From Hahella sp. HN01 (GTDB lineage: Bacteria; Pseudomonadota; Gammaproteobacteria; Pseudomonadales; Oleiphilaceae), in contig NZ_JAHMIN010000019.1 of assembly GCF_018986435.1 (NCBI RefSeq), forward strand, positions 7,281 to 71,280: 64,000 nucleotides of DNA, in the 5' to 3' direction. Shown here one piece after another: positions 46,947-56,205 of the stretch. The notes beneath the pieces were generated by a model. The model did not search any database. It saw nothing but the letters and a program-made list of their open reading frames with translations, and had not been told where the DNA came from. A program made the translations under genes and the position numbers. Position 1 is the first letter of the stretch. Each line of letters starts with the position of its first letter.

Positions 46947-47840
46947 TCAAGACGCCGAACGACGCAAACAAATCGCCTCCACCGCCGGATTACCTGAGCG
47001 GGCGCTACGTGTGACGGCGTACAGCCGTTCAGTCACCGCTTCGATGCTGCCCACCAGCTCCACTTGATACTGCCGCAATACTTCCTCACAAATGACGGTC
47101 GGAGCGGCGAATACGCCCAGGCCGCGAGCGCCGAACACTTTGACCAATGCGCTGTCGTCAATTTCCGCCTTGATGACCGGCTTGACCCCATGATCGCCCA
47201 GCCATCGCATCAATTGCTGAAAATACGGCGACTCCAGAGTCATCGCTAATAATGGCTGTCCATCCAAGCTAAGGGGGAAGTTTTTGCGCAAGGTGCGCGC
47301 CAGATCAGGCCTGGCGAACAGGCTGATGCTGGAGCTTTCCAACTCGCGCCAGTGGGTCTGGCTGTCGCGTTGCAAGGGCGGTAAGCGGTCCGCCAGCACA
47401 ATATCCAGGCGATAACTCAGCAGCTCCTGCACCAAATGCTCAACGGTCCCAGAGCGGCAAGATAGTTTGACCTCCCGATCCAGATGCAAGGCCGGCTCCA
47501 ACATGCGATAGGCGAACAGTTTATGGATCGAAGCGGAAATACCCACCGCCAGACTGATGGAGCGTCCGCTGGTCACCAGCAACGCAACCTGTTGCAGCTC
47601 GCCAGCCACCCGGAACATATCGTCCGCGTAACTGAGGACCAGTCGGCCAAGCTGGGTCAGCGTCATGCGCCGTCCCTTGCGATTGAACAACAAGCCGCCC
47701 AGTGACTCCTCAAGGGAGGATAATTGCCCACTGAGAGTCTGCGGCGCCAGATTGAGTTCCTTGCTGGCGGCCACCAGCGAGCCCTCCCGCGCAATCACCC
47801 AGAAATAATAAAGATGTTTAAAGTTCAGCGATTTCAGCAT
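46947..47840 (-). CDS. nhaR: NhaR-type LysR family regulator (297 aa)
   Basis: ATG 47840 gives MLKSLNFKHLYYFWVIAREGSLVAASKELNLAPQTLSGQLSSLEE, matching NhaR (LN..HLYYFW..). The winged helix is at ~1-62, with the usual LysR linker and then the effector domain to ~290. In E. coli NhaR senses Na+ and activates the antiporter gene nhaA and other envelope genes; the ligand and targets here are inferred. No nhaA or other transporter is adjacent in this window. The upstream interval (47841-48365) is packed with TGGGTGTCC copies. Confidence 0.78.
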   Translation of the reverse strand: MLKSLNFKHLYYFWVIAREGSLVAASKELNLAPQTLSGQLSSLEESLGGLLFNRKGRRMTLTQLGRLVLSYADDMFRVAGELQQVALLVTSGRSISLAVGISASIHKLFAYRMLEPALHLDREVKLSCRSGTVEHLVQELLSYRLDIVLADRLPPLQRDSQTHWRELESSSISLFARPDLARTLRKNFPLSLDGQPLLAMTLESPYFQQLMRWLGDHGVKPVIKAEIDDSALVKVFGARGLGVFAAPTVICEEVLRQYQVELVGSIEAVTERLYAVTRSARSGNPAVEAICLRRSAS

Positions 47841-47962
47841 CAATGCGGCTCTCCCTACCTGTCTGCTACCTCTCTGTTTAGCAGAAGCAAGGGGGATGTT
47901 GAAACCCGAAGAACATTAAAGCGCTCGCCTGTTCGCGCCGTGATGCTTTCGCGCACAAAAAG

Positions 47963-48351
47963 TGGGTGTCCGTTCAGTGGTTTTGATGATGACCGGAAGG
48001 TAGTAGAGTTAGTAGGAGTTAGTAAGAGATAGTAGGACACCCAGTAAAAGCGCTTCGACAAGCTCAGCGCGAACGGGTGGGTTTGGGATTGAGTTTTTAG
48101 GGATAGACAATTAGCTGGATTGGAGGCAAGCCTTGGGAAACCGGATCGGACGGGGTTTACGATGGGTGTCTTGCTAACGTTGCGTTATTGGCGTTGAGAC
48201 CGTAACCCCTTCAAAAACCTGGGGTTCCGTCACACTCAAAATTTGGGTGTCCTGTTAAGAACACCATGGCTGAGCCCCCACAAGCATGGGGGCCCATCGC
48301 ACCTTAGTGGTGGGTGTCCTACTAGTGCGATTGGTGTAAAAGTGGGTGTCC
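47963..48351. repeat. Repeat block between nhaR and deoD
   Basis: A fourth, degenerate composite unit: TGGGTGTCC at 47963, TTTTGATGATGAC, GGACACCCA at 48035, then CGCTTCGACAAGCTCAGCGC plus GAACGGGTGGG, as in the phn block. Additional TGGGTGTCC copies occur at 48244, 48311 and 48343 and a TGGGTGTCT at ~48163. The 522-base gap otherwise contains a short AGTTAGTAGG-type tandem (48008-48034) and no gene. Confidence 0.85.
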
Positions 48352-48365
48352 TGTTAACTAGGCGA

Positions 48366-49076
48366 CTAGAAGCTAACTGCTGCTTCCAGGGCGATTTCCA
48401 CCATGTCGTTGAAGCTGGTGCGTCTTTCTTCCGGGCTCAATCTTTCACCGCTTAACAGATGGTCGCTGACGGTGCAAAGCGCCAGGGCTTTGCCGCCACA
48501 CGCCGCGGCCACGCCATAGAGTCCGGCGGCCTCCATCTCCACCGCCTTGACGCCATGTGCGGAGAGACGTTCGGTTAGACCGGGATCGGCGGCGTAGAAC
48601 AGGTCTGTGGTGAACAAAGCGCCGACATGATATCGCGTCTCCCGACGCCGGGCGGCGTTTACTACCGGCTCCAGCAAATCGTAGTCGGCTATGGCGGCGA
48701 AATCGTAATGATTGAGGCGCACGCGGTTCACCAAGGAGTCCGTTCCCGCGCCCATTCCGATAACGATGTCGCGCACTTTCACTTCATCGCGAATAGAGCC
48801 GCAGGAGCCGATGCGAACGATATTTTTCACGTTGAACTGGGTATACAGCTCATGGGCGTATATGGAGATGGAGGGTACGCCCATGCCTGACCCCATGACG
48901 GAAAGTCTGCGTCCACGGTATTCACCGGTGTACCCCAGCATGCCGCGTACATCGTTCACCAACACGGGTTTCGCCAGATAAGTCTCCGCGATGTGTTTGG
49001 CTCGAAGCGGATCGCCCGGCATCAAAACGGTATCTGCAAAGTCGCCAGGATTAGCGGCGATATGAGGAGTGGCCAT
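48366..49076 (-). CDS. deoD: Purine-nucleoside phosphorylase (hexameric, DeoD type)
   Basis: ATG 49076 gives MATPHIAANPGDFADTVLMPGDPLRAKHIAETYL, essentially the E. coli DeoD start. Phosphate-site residues (GDPLRA; Arg in RIGSCGSI), MGSGMG and VEMEAAGLYGVAA are present. It phosphorolyses purine (deoxy)nucleosides to the base and (deoxy)ribose 1-phosphate, feeding DeoB and DeoC, encoded upstream. Last gene of the deoC-deoB-deoD unit. The first 14 codons upstream of the chosen start do not look protein-like. Length 236 aa is normal. Confidence 0.95.
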   Translation of the reverse strand: MATPHIAANPGDFADTVLMPGDPLRAKHIAETYLAKPVLVNDVRGMLGYTGEYRGRRLSVMGSGMGVPSISIYAHELYTQFNVKNIVRIGSCGSIRDEVKVRDIVIGMGAGTDSLVNRVRLNHYDFAAIADYDLLEPVVNAARRRETRYHVGALFTTDLFYAADPGLTERLSAHGVKAVEMEAAGLYGVAAACGGKALALCTVSDHLLSGERLSPEERRTSFNDMVEIALEAAVSF

Positions 49077-49139
49077 AATCGTCTTCCTTATGTGATGAGG
49101 TGAAACAGATGGGCGCACATCCCGGCGCCCGGGGATAAT

Positions 49140-50387
49140 TTATTGGGCCGCTGGCGCGAGAAAGGAATCGCCAAAGTCCAGTTGGCCAAGATGAAAGTAT
49201 TCCGCCAGTGTCTGACCGATGTCGGCGAACGTCTTTCTGGCGCCGATAAAGCCATGTGGCGCGCGTTTACCGTACATCAGGATGGGAATATGCTCCCGTG
49301 TATGATCGCTGCCGGGCCAGGTAGGATCACAGCCGTGATCCGCCGTCAGAATCAGCAGGTCGTCATCTTTCATGGCGCCCAGGATGTCCGGCAACATCGT
49401 GTCGAAATCTTCCAGCGCCTTCGCATAGCCAGTGACATCGCGACGGTGGCCGTAAAGCATGTCGAAGTCCACCAGATTGGTGAAAATCATCGTGTCTTGC
49501 TCATTTGTCGCGCCGTCAGTCTCGTTCATCGCTGTCAGGGTCGCTTCCACCAGCGCGCATAACCCGTCCGCCTTGACCGAACGACTGACGCCTTTGCCGG
49601 CATAGATATCGGAGATTTTGCCAATGGCGACCACCTCCCCTCCGGCAACACTCAGCTTATCCAGCAGCGTCGGCTTATGGGGCGGCGTGGCGAAATCACG
49701 GCGAGCGCCGGTGCGACGAAAATTTTCCGGCGAGGCGCCCACAAACGGACGCGCGATGACGCGGGCGATATTATAGGGATCGATGTGCTTGCGGGTGATT
49801 CGGCACAGCTCATACAAGCGTTGCAGGCCAAAGGATTCTTCATGACAGGCGATCTGAACCACGCTATCCGCGCTGGTATAAAAAATCGGCTTGCCCGTCG
49901 CCATATGCTCCTTTCCCAGATCCACAATAATCTGGGTGCCGGAGGCATGAACGTTGCCCAGCACGCCGGGCAGACCGGCTTCTGCGACAATGGCGTCAAG
50001 CAACTCCAGTGGGAAACTTTGCTGCTTATCGGTGAAATAGCCCCAATCGAAAAGCACGGGAACGCCAGCGATTTCCCAATGACCGGAAGGCGTGTCTTTG
50101 CCGGAGCTCAGCTCTTCCGCAAAGCCATAGGCGCCAAGTATGGCGGGCGTCGACTCCAACCCCGGCGCCGCAACGCCGCAACTGGCTTCCCCCGCCTTGC
50201 CCAGGCCCAGCCGATTCATGTTGGGAAGCCGCAGTGGCCCTGCTCTGCCTTGACTATCGCAAACGCCAGCGGCGCAGGCTTCGGCGATATGCAATAAGGT
50301 GTTGGCGCCGGTGTCGCCGAAACGCGCCGCATCGGCTGTGGCGCCAATGCCAAAGCTGTCCAGTACGATCAATATTGCCCTGCTCAC
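49140..50387 (-). CDS. deoB: Phosphopentomutase
   Basis: An alkaline-phosphatase-superfamily mutase, full length (415 aa): [30 protein letters not shown] at the N-terminus (metal Asp and Thr nucleophile region) and [22 protein letters not shown] near residue 340 (metal Asp-His-Asp-His set), with the cap domain between. It interconverts (deoxy)ribose 1-phosphate and 5-phosphate in the cytoplasm. Located between deoC and deoD on the same strand, with gaps of 94 and 63 bases, consistent with one transcript. Confidence 0.95.
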   Translation of the reverse strand: MSRAILIVLDSFGIGATADAARFGDTGANTLLHIAEACAAGVCDSQGRAGPLRLPNMNRLGLGKAGEASCGVAAPGLESTPAILGAYGFAEELSSGKDTPSGHWEIAGVPVLFDWGYFTDKQQSFPLELLDAIVAEAGLPGVLGNVHASGTQIIVDLGKEHMATGKPIFYTSADSVVQIACHEESFGLQRLYELCRITRKHIDPYNIARVIARPFVGASPENFRRTGARRDFATPPHKPTLLDKLSVAGGEVVAIGKISDIYAGKGVSRSVKADGLCALVEATLTAMNETDGATNEQDTMIFTNLVDFDMLYGHRRDVTGYAKALEDFDTMLPDILGAMKDDDLLILTADHGCDPTWPGSDHTREHIPILMYGKRAPHGFIGARKTFADIGQTLAEYFHLGQLDFGDSFLAPAAQ

Positions 50388-50481
50388 ACTCTCTCCTTAA
50401 AAGTAACTTCTGTCTCCATGACGGTTCGTTGTTATTGTGCTATCGGCGCTCGTTGGCGCGATCTGCGTATTGCAGTGTAGA

Positions 50482-51249
50482 TCAATATTCCAATGTGGCG
50501 TGGTCGGAACCGTGCCCTAATAACACCAGCAGGTTATGCAACAAGCTGCTGGCGCCAAAGCGGAAGTTGTCTGGAGACACCCAGTCGTCGCCCATGATAT
50601 TCATCGCCAGACTGAGGTAGAGCCGCGCCTGCTCAGGCGTGCCGACTCCGCCAGCGGCTTTAAAACCGACTGGGGCGCGTGACTCGCGTATGCAGTTGAG
50701 CATGACTTCCGCCGCGTCCAGCGTCGCATTGACCTTTACTTTTCCAGTGGATGTCTTCAGAAAATCCGCGCCGGCGGCGATCGCCAATTCACTGGCTCGC
50801 TGCACGTAATTCGGGGTTTTTAATTCGCCTGATTCAATGATGACCTTCAACGGCACAGCTTCGCCGCAGGCGGCTTTCACCGCAGCGACTAACTTACGCC
50901 CCGTGTTTTCATCTCCCGCCAACAAGGCTTTATAGGGAAACACAAGGTCGATCTCATCCGCGCCGGCGCGAATCGCTGCGGTGGTTTCCACAATCACCGC
51001 GTCGGCCGGCGATTCGCCGTGAGGGAAGTTCACCACGGTCGCCACTTTCACCGGCGCATCGCTCAAACTTTGCTTCGCCAACGCGACAAAACGGGGATAT
51101 ACGCACACTGCCGCCACCCAGCCTTCCGGGGTGCGGGCTTTCTGACAAAGTGCGGTGATGCTGGCGTCCGTGTCCGCTTCATTCAGCGAAGTCAGGTCCA
51201 ACAATGGGATAGATAATCGGGCGGCTTCTTGTAGTGTCAAACGTCTCAT
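50482..51249 (-). CDS. deoC: Deoxyribose-phosphate aldolase
   Basis: The ATG at 51249 is used; the frame runs 28 codons further upstream but through a low-quality leader. The enzyme is a TIM barrel with LLDLTSLNEADTD, AAVCVYPRFV (Cys), VVNFPHGE, IVFPYKALL-type strand and the Schiff-base Lys in DFLKTSTGK (~residue 160), GFKAAGG following. It cleaves 2-deoxyribose 5-phosphate into glyceraldehyde 3-phosphate and acetaldehyde. It is the first gene of the deo unit. No CytR or DeoR site is obvious upstream. The length (255 aa) and features are E. coli-like. Confidence 0.93.
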   Translation of the reverse strand: MRRLTLQEAARLSIPLLDLTSLNEADTDASITALCQKARTPEGWVAAVCVYPRFVALAKQSLSDAPVKVATVVNFPHGESPADAVIVETTAAIRAGADEIDLVFPYKALLAGDENTGRKLVAAVKAACGEAVPLKVIIESGELKTPNYVQRASELAIAAGADFLKTSTGKVKVNATLDAAEVMLNCIRESRAPVGFKAAGGVGTPEQARLYLSLAMNIMGDDWVSPDNFRFGASSLLHNLLVLLGHGSDHATLEY

Positions 51250-51379
51250 TCCTGGTTCCTTGGTCACATATAAAAATCCTAAAAGCGCATTATTATGCGC
51301 AGATACCCACACTTCAAAACGGATATAAGTCAAATTTCATCGCCATACCGCAATTCTCCGCCTCAATTGCAAAAGCCGA

Positions 51380-52324
51380 TTACAGCCACCCCTTGCGCTT
51401 GAAATACAAATAGGGCGTCACCGCAGACACAATCATCAGACCGATCGCCCAGGGATATCCCAACAGCCATTTCAGCTCAGGAATATAGTTGAAGTTCATG
51501 CCGTAGATACTGGCGATCAAAGTGGGCGGTAGCAAAACCACAGAGACGATGGAGAAAATTTTAATGATCTGGTTCTGGTGAATATTGATGAAACCTTGTG
51601 TGTAGTCCATCAAGTAGTTGATCTTCTCAAACAAGAATGTGGTGTGGGACATCAGCGTCTCCACATCGCGCATGATTTCCTGGCAGGTCTGCTGCATCTC
51701 CGGCCAGGGCTTGGCGTGGCGCTGCAGAAAGGAGATCGCGCGTTCCGTGTCCATCAGGCAAAGACGCACCTTGCCGTTTAGATTCTCCACTCGCGCCAAG
51801 CCGCCGATAGCAGCCTGCAAGTCCCCGCCCTGCTCCAGCACCTGATGGCTGATATGGTCGAGTTTACGATGGGTGTCCTCTATCATATCCGCCAGATTCC
51901 CCACTTTTTGCTCCAGCAGCGCCACCAACAGTTGAGGCGGACCAGCCACTTCCACCTGACCTTTCTCCGCCCGCGTCCGGAATAGTCCGAAGTCCGCGCA
52001 ATCGCTCTGCCGCAGGGTAATCAGCCGCTGTGTCTGCAATATAAAAGCAACCGTGACCGTTCTGGGTCGGCCGTCCCCATTTGACAAAAACAGCGAGTGC
52101 ACGTGCACGCCGTTAGCGTCAGTGAAAAACCGCGCGGAAGACTCAATCTCCTCCACCGCCGATGACTCCGGCAAATCCTCAGGCAACAAAGCATTCAGCT
52201 GTTCGCGCTCAGCCGCATCCGGCGCCTGCGCATCAATCCAGGATGCCGCCAGCAGCGTCTCTTGGGACACAGAAGATGAAACCTCATGAACTCCGTTATC
52301 CCTGATCGTAAACAACTTGAGCAT
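51380..52324 (-). CDS. corA: CorA-family Mg2+/Co2+ channel (314 aa)
   Basis: A long soluble N-terminal domain with helical stalk (LVALLEQKVGNLADMIEDTHRKLDHISHQVLEQGG) is followed by two C-terminal membrane spans flanking the GMN selectivity motif (SIYGMNFNYIPEL, ~residues 278-290) and a basic C-terminus. CorA forms a pentameric inner-membrane channel for Mg2+ and Co2+. Here the protein is full length. Its codons for EDTH include a TGGGTGTCC match on the plus strand (51870). It has no partner gene. Confidence 0.92.
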   Translation of the reverse strand: MLKLFTIRDNGVHEVSSSVSQETLLAASWIDAQAPDAAEREQLNALLPEDLPESSAVEEIESSARFFTDANGVHVHSLFLSNGDGRPRTVTVAFILQTQRLITLRQSDCADFGLFRTRAEKGQVEVAGPPQLLVALLEQKVGNLADMIEDTHRKLDHISHQVLEQGGDLQAAIGGLARVENLNGKVRLCLMDTERAISFLQRHAKPWPEMQQTCQEIMRDVETLMSHTTFLFEKINYLMDYTQGFINIHQNQIIKIFSIVSVVLLPPTLIASIYGMNFNYIPELKWLLGYPWAIGLMIVSAVTPYLYFKRKGWL

Positions 52325-52414
52325 GCTGATTCCTTAATGTTGTACAGGTTGGTTTGTGGCGAGGGCGTCTGGGGGGCGTCGATTAACAGCTGTCGCGTAA
52401 CTCAGCTCTTATTA

Positions 52415-52790
52415 GGACACCCATGCTTATCACTTATCACGCTTATCAGGACACCCATAATTAGCGCTGTATTTAAACCTCGACTTAGGAGGACACCCAC
52501 TTTTGCCGACAGAGAAACATTCGCCGCCGTGCAGGCTCTCATAATCAGCGAGCGCATCGCCGCCGTACAAATTACTGGGACACCCACAATTAGCCAGTTA
52601 AACAGATGTAATAAATCCCTGCATCTGAGCAGTAGGTTGCGCACCTTTGGACTAGATCCCTTTTAGCCCCTTTGGGTAATCGTTTGGGAACGGTTCCCAA
52701 CCTAGACTCGAAAACGTATCACGTTAATAACAGGCACCGCCAAGCCTGACCGCCAATGAACCTAATTAAAGCAATAAGGAAGGACACCCA
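52415..52790. repeat. Cluster of GGACACCCA copies upstream of the expansin-like gene
   Basis: GGACACCCA occurs at 52415, 52449, 52491, 52578 and 52782, all on the plus strand in direct orientation, within 375 bases. Flanks agree with the extended consensus, for example GCTTATCAGGACACCCATAA. The last copy donates the A of the ATG start codon of the expansin-like gene. The interval 52325-52789 holds no gene. Confidence 0.85.
52684..52700. promoter_or_regulatory. Palindromic LacI-type operator candidate
   Basis: TTGGGAACGGTTCCCAA, perfect eight-base arms about a central G, 90 bases upstream of the expansin-like gene start. It resembles the GGGA..CG..TCCC operators of LacI-family sugar regulators in gammaproteobacteria and actinobacteria. 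Confidence 0.55.
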
Positions 52791-54163
52791 TGATTTCATC
52801 CCACTGGCGCAGACATACGCTCGCCCTCTCTATCGCAGCGGGAGCTGGCTTCGGCCATTGCGCTTTCGCAGCGGAGAATCTGGCGCACATGCGGCCTGTC
52901 ACCACCTCTTCTGTCGAATCCAGCGACCTCAGCGGCTACATGGCCGTCGACGGAGACGCCAGCACTCGCTGGGGTAGCGCCTACGGCAATTCAGCCTGGA
53001 TCTATGTGGACCTGGGTGAAAAACGATCCATATCCCGCGTCAGGCTTACGTGGGAGGCGGCATACGCTAAAGCCTATGACATACAGGTCTCCAACGACGC
53101 CTCATCCTGGACGACTGTCCGTTCCGTCACTAACTCAGACGGAGACATAGACGATCTGAGCAACCTGAACGCAGCCGGCAGATACCTCCGCATCAAAGGT
53201 AAAAAGCGCGGAACCGAATACGGCTATTCATTGTGGGAAATAGAAGTTTATGGCGCGGATTCAAACAACAGCGGAGAAAAATCCGTCACGCTTTACGAGG
53301 ACACCCACTTTAAGGGCTATGCCGTTGAGCTTCCTGTTGGCGACTACAACTTAACCAGCCTGATTTCCCGTGGCGCACTGAATGACGACCTGTCCTCCGC
53401 GCGAGTTCCCAGCGGCCTGAAGCTGGAAGTGTTTCAGCACAACAACTTCAAAGGCGTACGTGACCTCTACACGTCTGACGCAGCGGAGCTAAACCGCGAC
53501 GACGATGCCTCCTCAGTACGCGTCTCCAAAACGGAGACAACGGACGGTGGCTCCGATGAGCACCCGGATTGGCAGTCGGGACATAACTACGTGGAAGGAG
53601 ACATCGTCCGCTACAAAGGGAAGCTGTATATCGCCGTTCACGCCAATCCTGGCTATGACCCGGTCATCAGCCACTGGTTCTGGGATGAGTATCAAGGTGG
53701 CGAAGATGGTGGTGACTCGGGCGACGGCAATGATGATGGAGACAACGGAGACGACTCCGGCGCTAATTGCGCCGCGGGCAATAACTGGAACGAAGCCAAT
53801 CTGACCAATTACGAGTCTTATCCTGATCCCAACAGCGAAGAGTGCATCAAGTACAACGGCTGTGAATGGGCTGGCCAGTTCGCGGGCCTGGATGGCGTGC
53901 AGCCGGAAAGCTGGGTCAAAGCCCACAATATCGCGGCGGTTCACTCCAAAGACTTCAACTGGTTGAACGGTAAAACGCTACGGTTACGTCAGGGCGGTAA
54001 GGAAATCGATGTGGTCGTGTACGATATGTGCGCCGATTCGGACTGCGATGGCTGCTGTACGCAAAACCTTGGTCGTACGGGTTATCTCATCGACATTGAG
54101 AAGTACACCATGCAACGTTTTGGGACCGGTTCAGGCACGGTCCAGTGGCAGGTGTGCGACTGA
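52790..54163 (+). CDS. Secreted discoidin / beta-gamma-crystallin / CBM5-12 / expansin-like (DPBB) protein (457 aa)
   Basis: Signal peptide ~1-27 (HCAFA). F5/8C domain ~28-155 (NLAHMRPVTTSSVES, AWIYVDLGEKRSISRVRLTWEAAYAKAYDIQVS). Beta-gamma-crystallin motif pair ~163-245 (VTLYEDTHFKGYAVELPVGDYN; EVFQHNNFKGVRDLYT). CBM5/12 chitin-binding module ~257-300 (HPDWQSGHNYVEGDIVRYKGKLYIA, W..D). An Asp/Gly linker leads to a barwin-like DPBB domain ~325-457 (VVVYDMCADSDCDGCCTQNLG, GTVQWQVCD). DPBB proteins of this type loosen polysaccharide networks without hydrolysis, so a chitin- or cell-wall-loosening role is likely. The crystallin motif YEDTHFK is encoded by a stretch matching the GGACACCCACTTTAAG repeat. 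Confidence 0.8.
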   Translation: MISSHWRRHTLALSIAAGAGFGHCAFAAENLAHMRPVTTSSVESSDLSGYMAVDGDASTRWGSAYGNSAWIYVDLGEKRSISRVRLTWEAAYAKAYDIQVSNDASSWTTVRSVTNSDGDIDDLSNLNAAGRYLRIKGKKRGTEYGYSLWEIEVYGADSNNSGEKSVTLYEDTHFKGYAVELPVGDYNLTSLISRGALNDDLSSARVPSGLKLEVFQHNNFKGVRDLYTSDAAELNRDDDASSVRVSKTETTDGGSDEHPDWQSGHNYVEGDIVRYKGKLYIAVHANPGYDPVISHWFWDEYQGGEDGGDSGDGNDDGDNGDDSGANCAAGNNWNEANLTNYESYPDPNSEECIKYNGCEWAGQFAGLDGVQPESWVKAHNIAAVHSKDFNWLNGKTLRLRQGGKEIDVVVYDMCADSDCDGCCTQNLGRTGYLIDIEKYTMQRFGTGSGTVQWQVCD

Positions 54164-54321
54164 TCTTTCTCGGCTCCATGACCTTCAATCCGGTGGACAG
54201 CCACCGGATTCACTTTTCGCTGCTTTCCCTTCGCTAAATAGCTGCTATCTTTTTACTCGCAGATAAAAACCAATGAGCCGTCCTTCAACCGCCGCCCGAC
54301 TAAAACAAAAAGGATTTTTAC

Positions 54322-54954
54322 GTGGTTGCCTACGTTATTTTCGATTTTGACGGGACTATCGCCGACACCTACTCCTGGTTTCTCAAGAACATCCAAGATA
54401 TGTCAAAGACCTTCAATTTCCGCTATGTCACCGAGGAAGAAGGCGAAACGCTGAGGGATAAAACCTACGGCGAAATTATGGATTTTTTGGGTATCAGCGC
54501 CTGGCGCACGCCACAATTGGCGAGGGAGTTCAGAAAGCGCGCCGCAGGCAAGATGACCAGCGTCAAACCCTTTCCCCAAATCAAAGAGACGCTTCAGCGT
54601 TTAACCGATCACGACTACAAATTAGGCATTGGATCGTCCAATTCCGAGAGCAATATCCGTATGTTTCTCAAACATAATGATCTCGAAGTGTTCGACTACT
54701 TCAGTTGCGGCATGTCTTTGTCCGGCAAGGCGCATAAGCTTCGAGCGCTCCTCAAAAACGAAAAAATACAGGCCCACGAGGCGATCTATATCGGCGATGA
54801 GTTGCGAGACATAGAAGCCGCACGCAAAGCCGGCCTGAAATGCGGCTCCGTCGCCTGGGGCTACAACACCTTCACACGCCTGAAAGAAGAACAGCCGGAT
54901 TATTGCTTTGAAACGCCACTGGAAATTGTAGAAAAGCTGGTGGATAGACTTTGA
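54322..54954 (+). CDS. HAD-superfamily hydrolase, phosphoglycolate-phosphatase-like (210 aa)
   Basis: GTG start with AAAGGA upstream. Motif 1 IFDFDGTIADTYSWF (catalytic Asp pair), a helical C1 cap (~15-85), motif 2 LGIGSSNSESNIRMFL, motif 3 Lys in SGKAHKLRALLKNEK and motif 4 YIGDELRDIEAARKAGLKCGSVAWGYN. This is the Gph-like subfamily; the substrate could be phosphoglycolate, a sugar phosphate or pyrophosphate. It is cytoplasmic and full length, and lies alone between the expansin-like gene and the RAYT transposase. Confidence 0.83.
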   Translation: MVAYVIFDFDGTIADTYSWFLKNIQDMSKTFNFRYVTEEEGETLRDKTYGEIMDFLGISAWRTPQLAREFRKRAAGKMTSVKPFPQIKETLQRLTDHDYKLGIGSSNSESNIRMFLKHNDLEVFDYFSCGMSLSGKAHKLRALLKNEKIQAHEAIYIGDELRDIEAARKAGLKCGSVAWGYNTFTRLKEEQPDYCFETPLEIVEKLVDRL

Positions 54955-54969
54955 TTCGAGCTCTTATTG

Positions 54970-54978
54970 TGGGTGTCC
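54970..54978 (+). repeat. TGGGTGTCC copy on the left flank of the RAYT gene
   Basis: TTGTGGGTGTCCTGTTAACG, 50 bases beyond the stop codon of the Y1 transposase at 55029. It is inverted relative to the inner right-flank copy at 56107. Confidence 0.85.
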
Positions 54979-55028
54979 TGTTAACGGGCTTCGTTTGATT
55001 CGTTCAGCACCGCACACTCTTGCGTTAC

Positions 55029-56006
55029 TCATACCAAAAGCAATCTGGAGTTAGCGCCGCCAGGAATCCGCTTGTAACCCAGCTTGGCGCAGACTGACTT
55101 CAGCCGATAGAAGGCGCCAACCCAACCTCTGAAGCGACTCTCAAATTTAAGACTGGCCGTCAGCCAGTGATCAGGATCGAAGTTCAAGCGTTGCAATATC
55201 GGCGGATAACTTTGATGGATATAGCCAGATTTATCCTCTCTTTGCGCCCTTCCCGTCCAATCCACCAGCGCCAGATAGTCCTCCAGGGCGAATGGAATAC
55301 CCTGAGAGGATTTATTACGATTTGGGCCTGTAAACGGCATGAGTTTAGCAGGCTGATGCGGTTGTTCACTTTTGAATGCATTGATGCGGCGTTGGATGGA
55401 GGTGTACGGGCTTTCTTCCGGCGTCCTCGCCAAATTAGCGCGCACGGGATTTAAGTCGACATAAGCCAGGCATGCCAGCAATGCTTTCTCGTCTAGCAGC
55501 GCTTGGGACTTGAAACGACCTTCCCAAAACCGGCCAGTACAGCCATCTTCCCGGTTTGCCATTCTTGCAATGGGCTCGTTCAGGCAGCGCATAAACCAAC
55601 TGATGCAGGCAAGCCGCTGCCGCCAGACAGTAATCTGCTTTTTCAGAATACGGAAGTGAGCGTCTTCTATTGGCTCGCCTCGCAAATAACGCCAACTCAG
55701 TTCGGTCCCGGTAAAAAGTTTATTCCAGCGATGTACGACTTCTCTGTCGCTCCATGATGCCGCGCGACTTGTATTGACATGAAGCACGACATGGAAGTGA
55801 TTACTCATCACCGCGTAGGCGCACACATCCATAGCGAAGACAGAGGACAGGAATAATATGCGGGACTCTACCCATTTGCGGCGATGAGAATAATCGCGGC
55901 CATCGGTATCCTGACCGCATAAATACGCTTGCCGCACACAACGGGAGATACAGTGGTAAAAAGGCGTGGCTTCGACGGAAATCTGCGCATTCCGTGGCTT
56001 TGGCAT
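55029..56006 (-). mobile_element. RAYT-type (REP-associated) Y1 HUH transposase, flanked by GGACACCCA repeats
   Basis: A 325-aa single-domain Y1 transposase of the IS200/REP-associated group: MPKPRNAQISVEATPFYHCISRCVRQAYLCG at the start, the HUH metal motif in SNHFHVVLHVN (~residues 70-80), ARMANREDGCTGRFWEGRFKSQALLDE and the nucleophile Tyr in CLAYVDLNPVRANLA. It lacks the second gene of IS200/IS605 elements, as RAYTs do. RAYTs are domesticated, usually single-copy genes thought to mobilise flanking REP hairpins. The gene is bracketed by TGGGTGTCC at 54970 and an inverted pair at 56107/56127, so it may act on that repeat family. It looks intact. Confidence 0.82.
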
Positions 56007-56106
56007 GGTTTCATCCTTGAATTAACGTCACAAAGTGCTGGCTATATAACCAGCATTATTGGTGATCGTCAAGTCTGGGGAACGGGCAATGAGGCCATAA
56101 TAAAAT

Positions 56107-56135
56107 GGACACCCACTCAAATACGGTGGGTGTCC
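56107..56135. repeat. Perfect inverted pair of GGACACCCAC
   Basis: GGACACCCAC (56107-56116) and GTGGGTGTCC (56126-56135) with a nine-base loop TCAAATACG: a ten-base perfect hairpin. It lies 100 bases upstream of the RAYT start and 70 bases beyond the end of the minus-strand hydrolase at 56206. Confidence 0.9.
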
Positions 56136-56205
56136 TGATAAGCTCATGCGTTTATTCGCAGCACTTTTTCAGCCGCTTCAAGGCCCTACAGCTTTCTACA
56201 ACCCC

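Noticed and set aside
52286-52666. 126-aa plus-strand frame across the repeat cluster
   Set aside because: It translates the repeats and has no family features.
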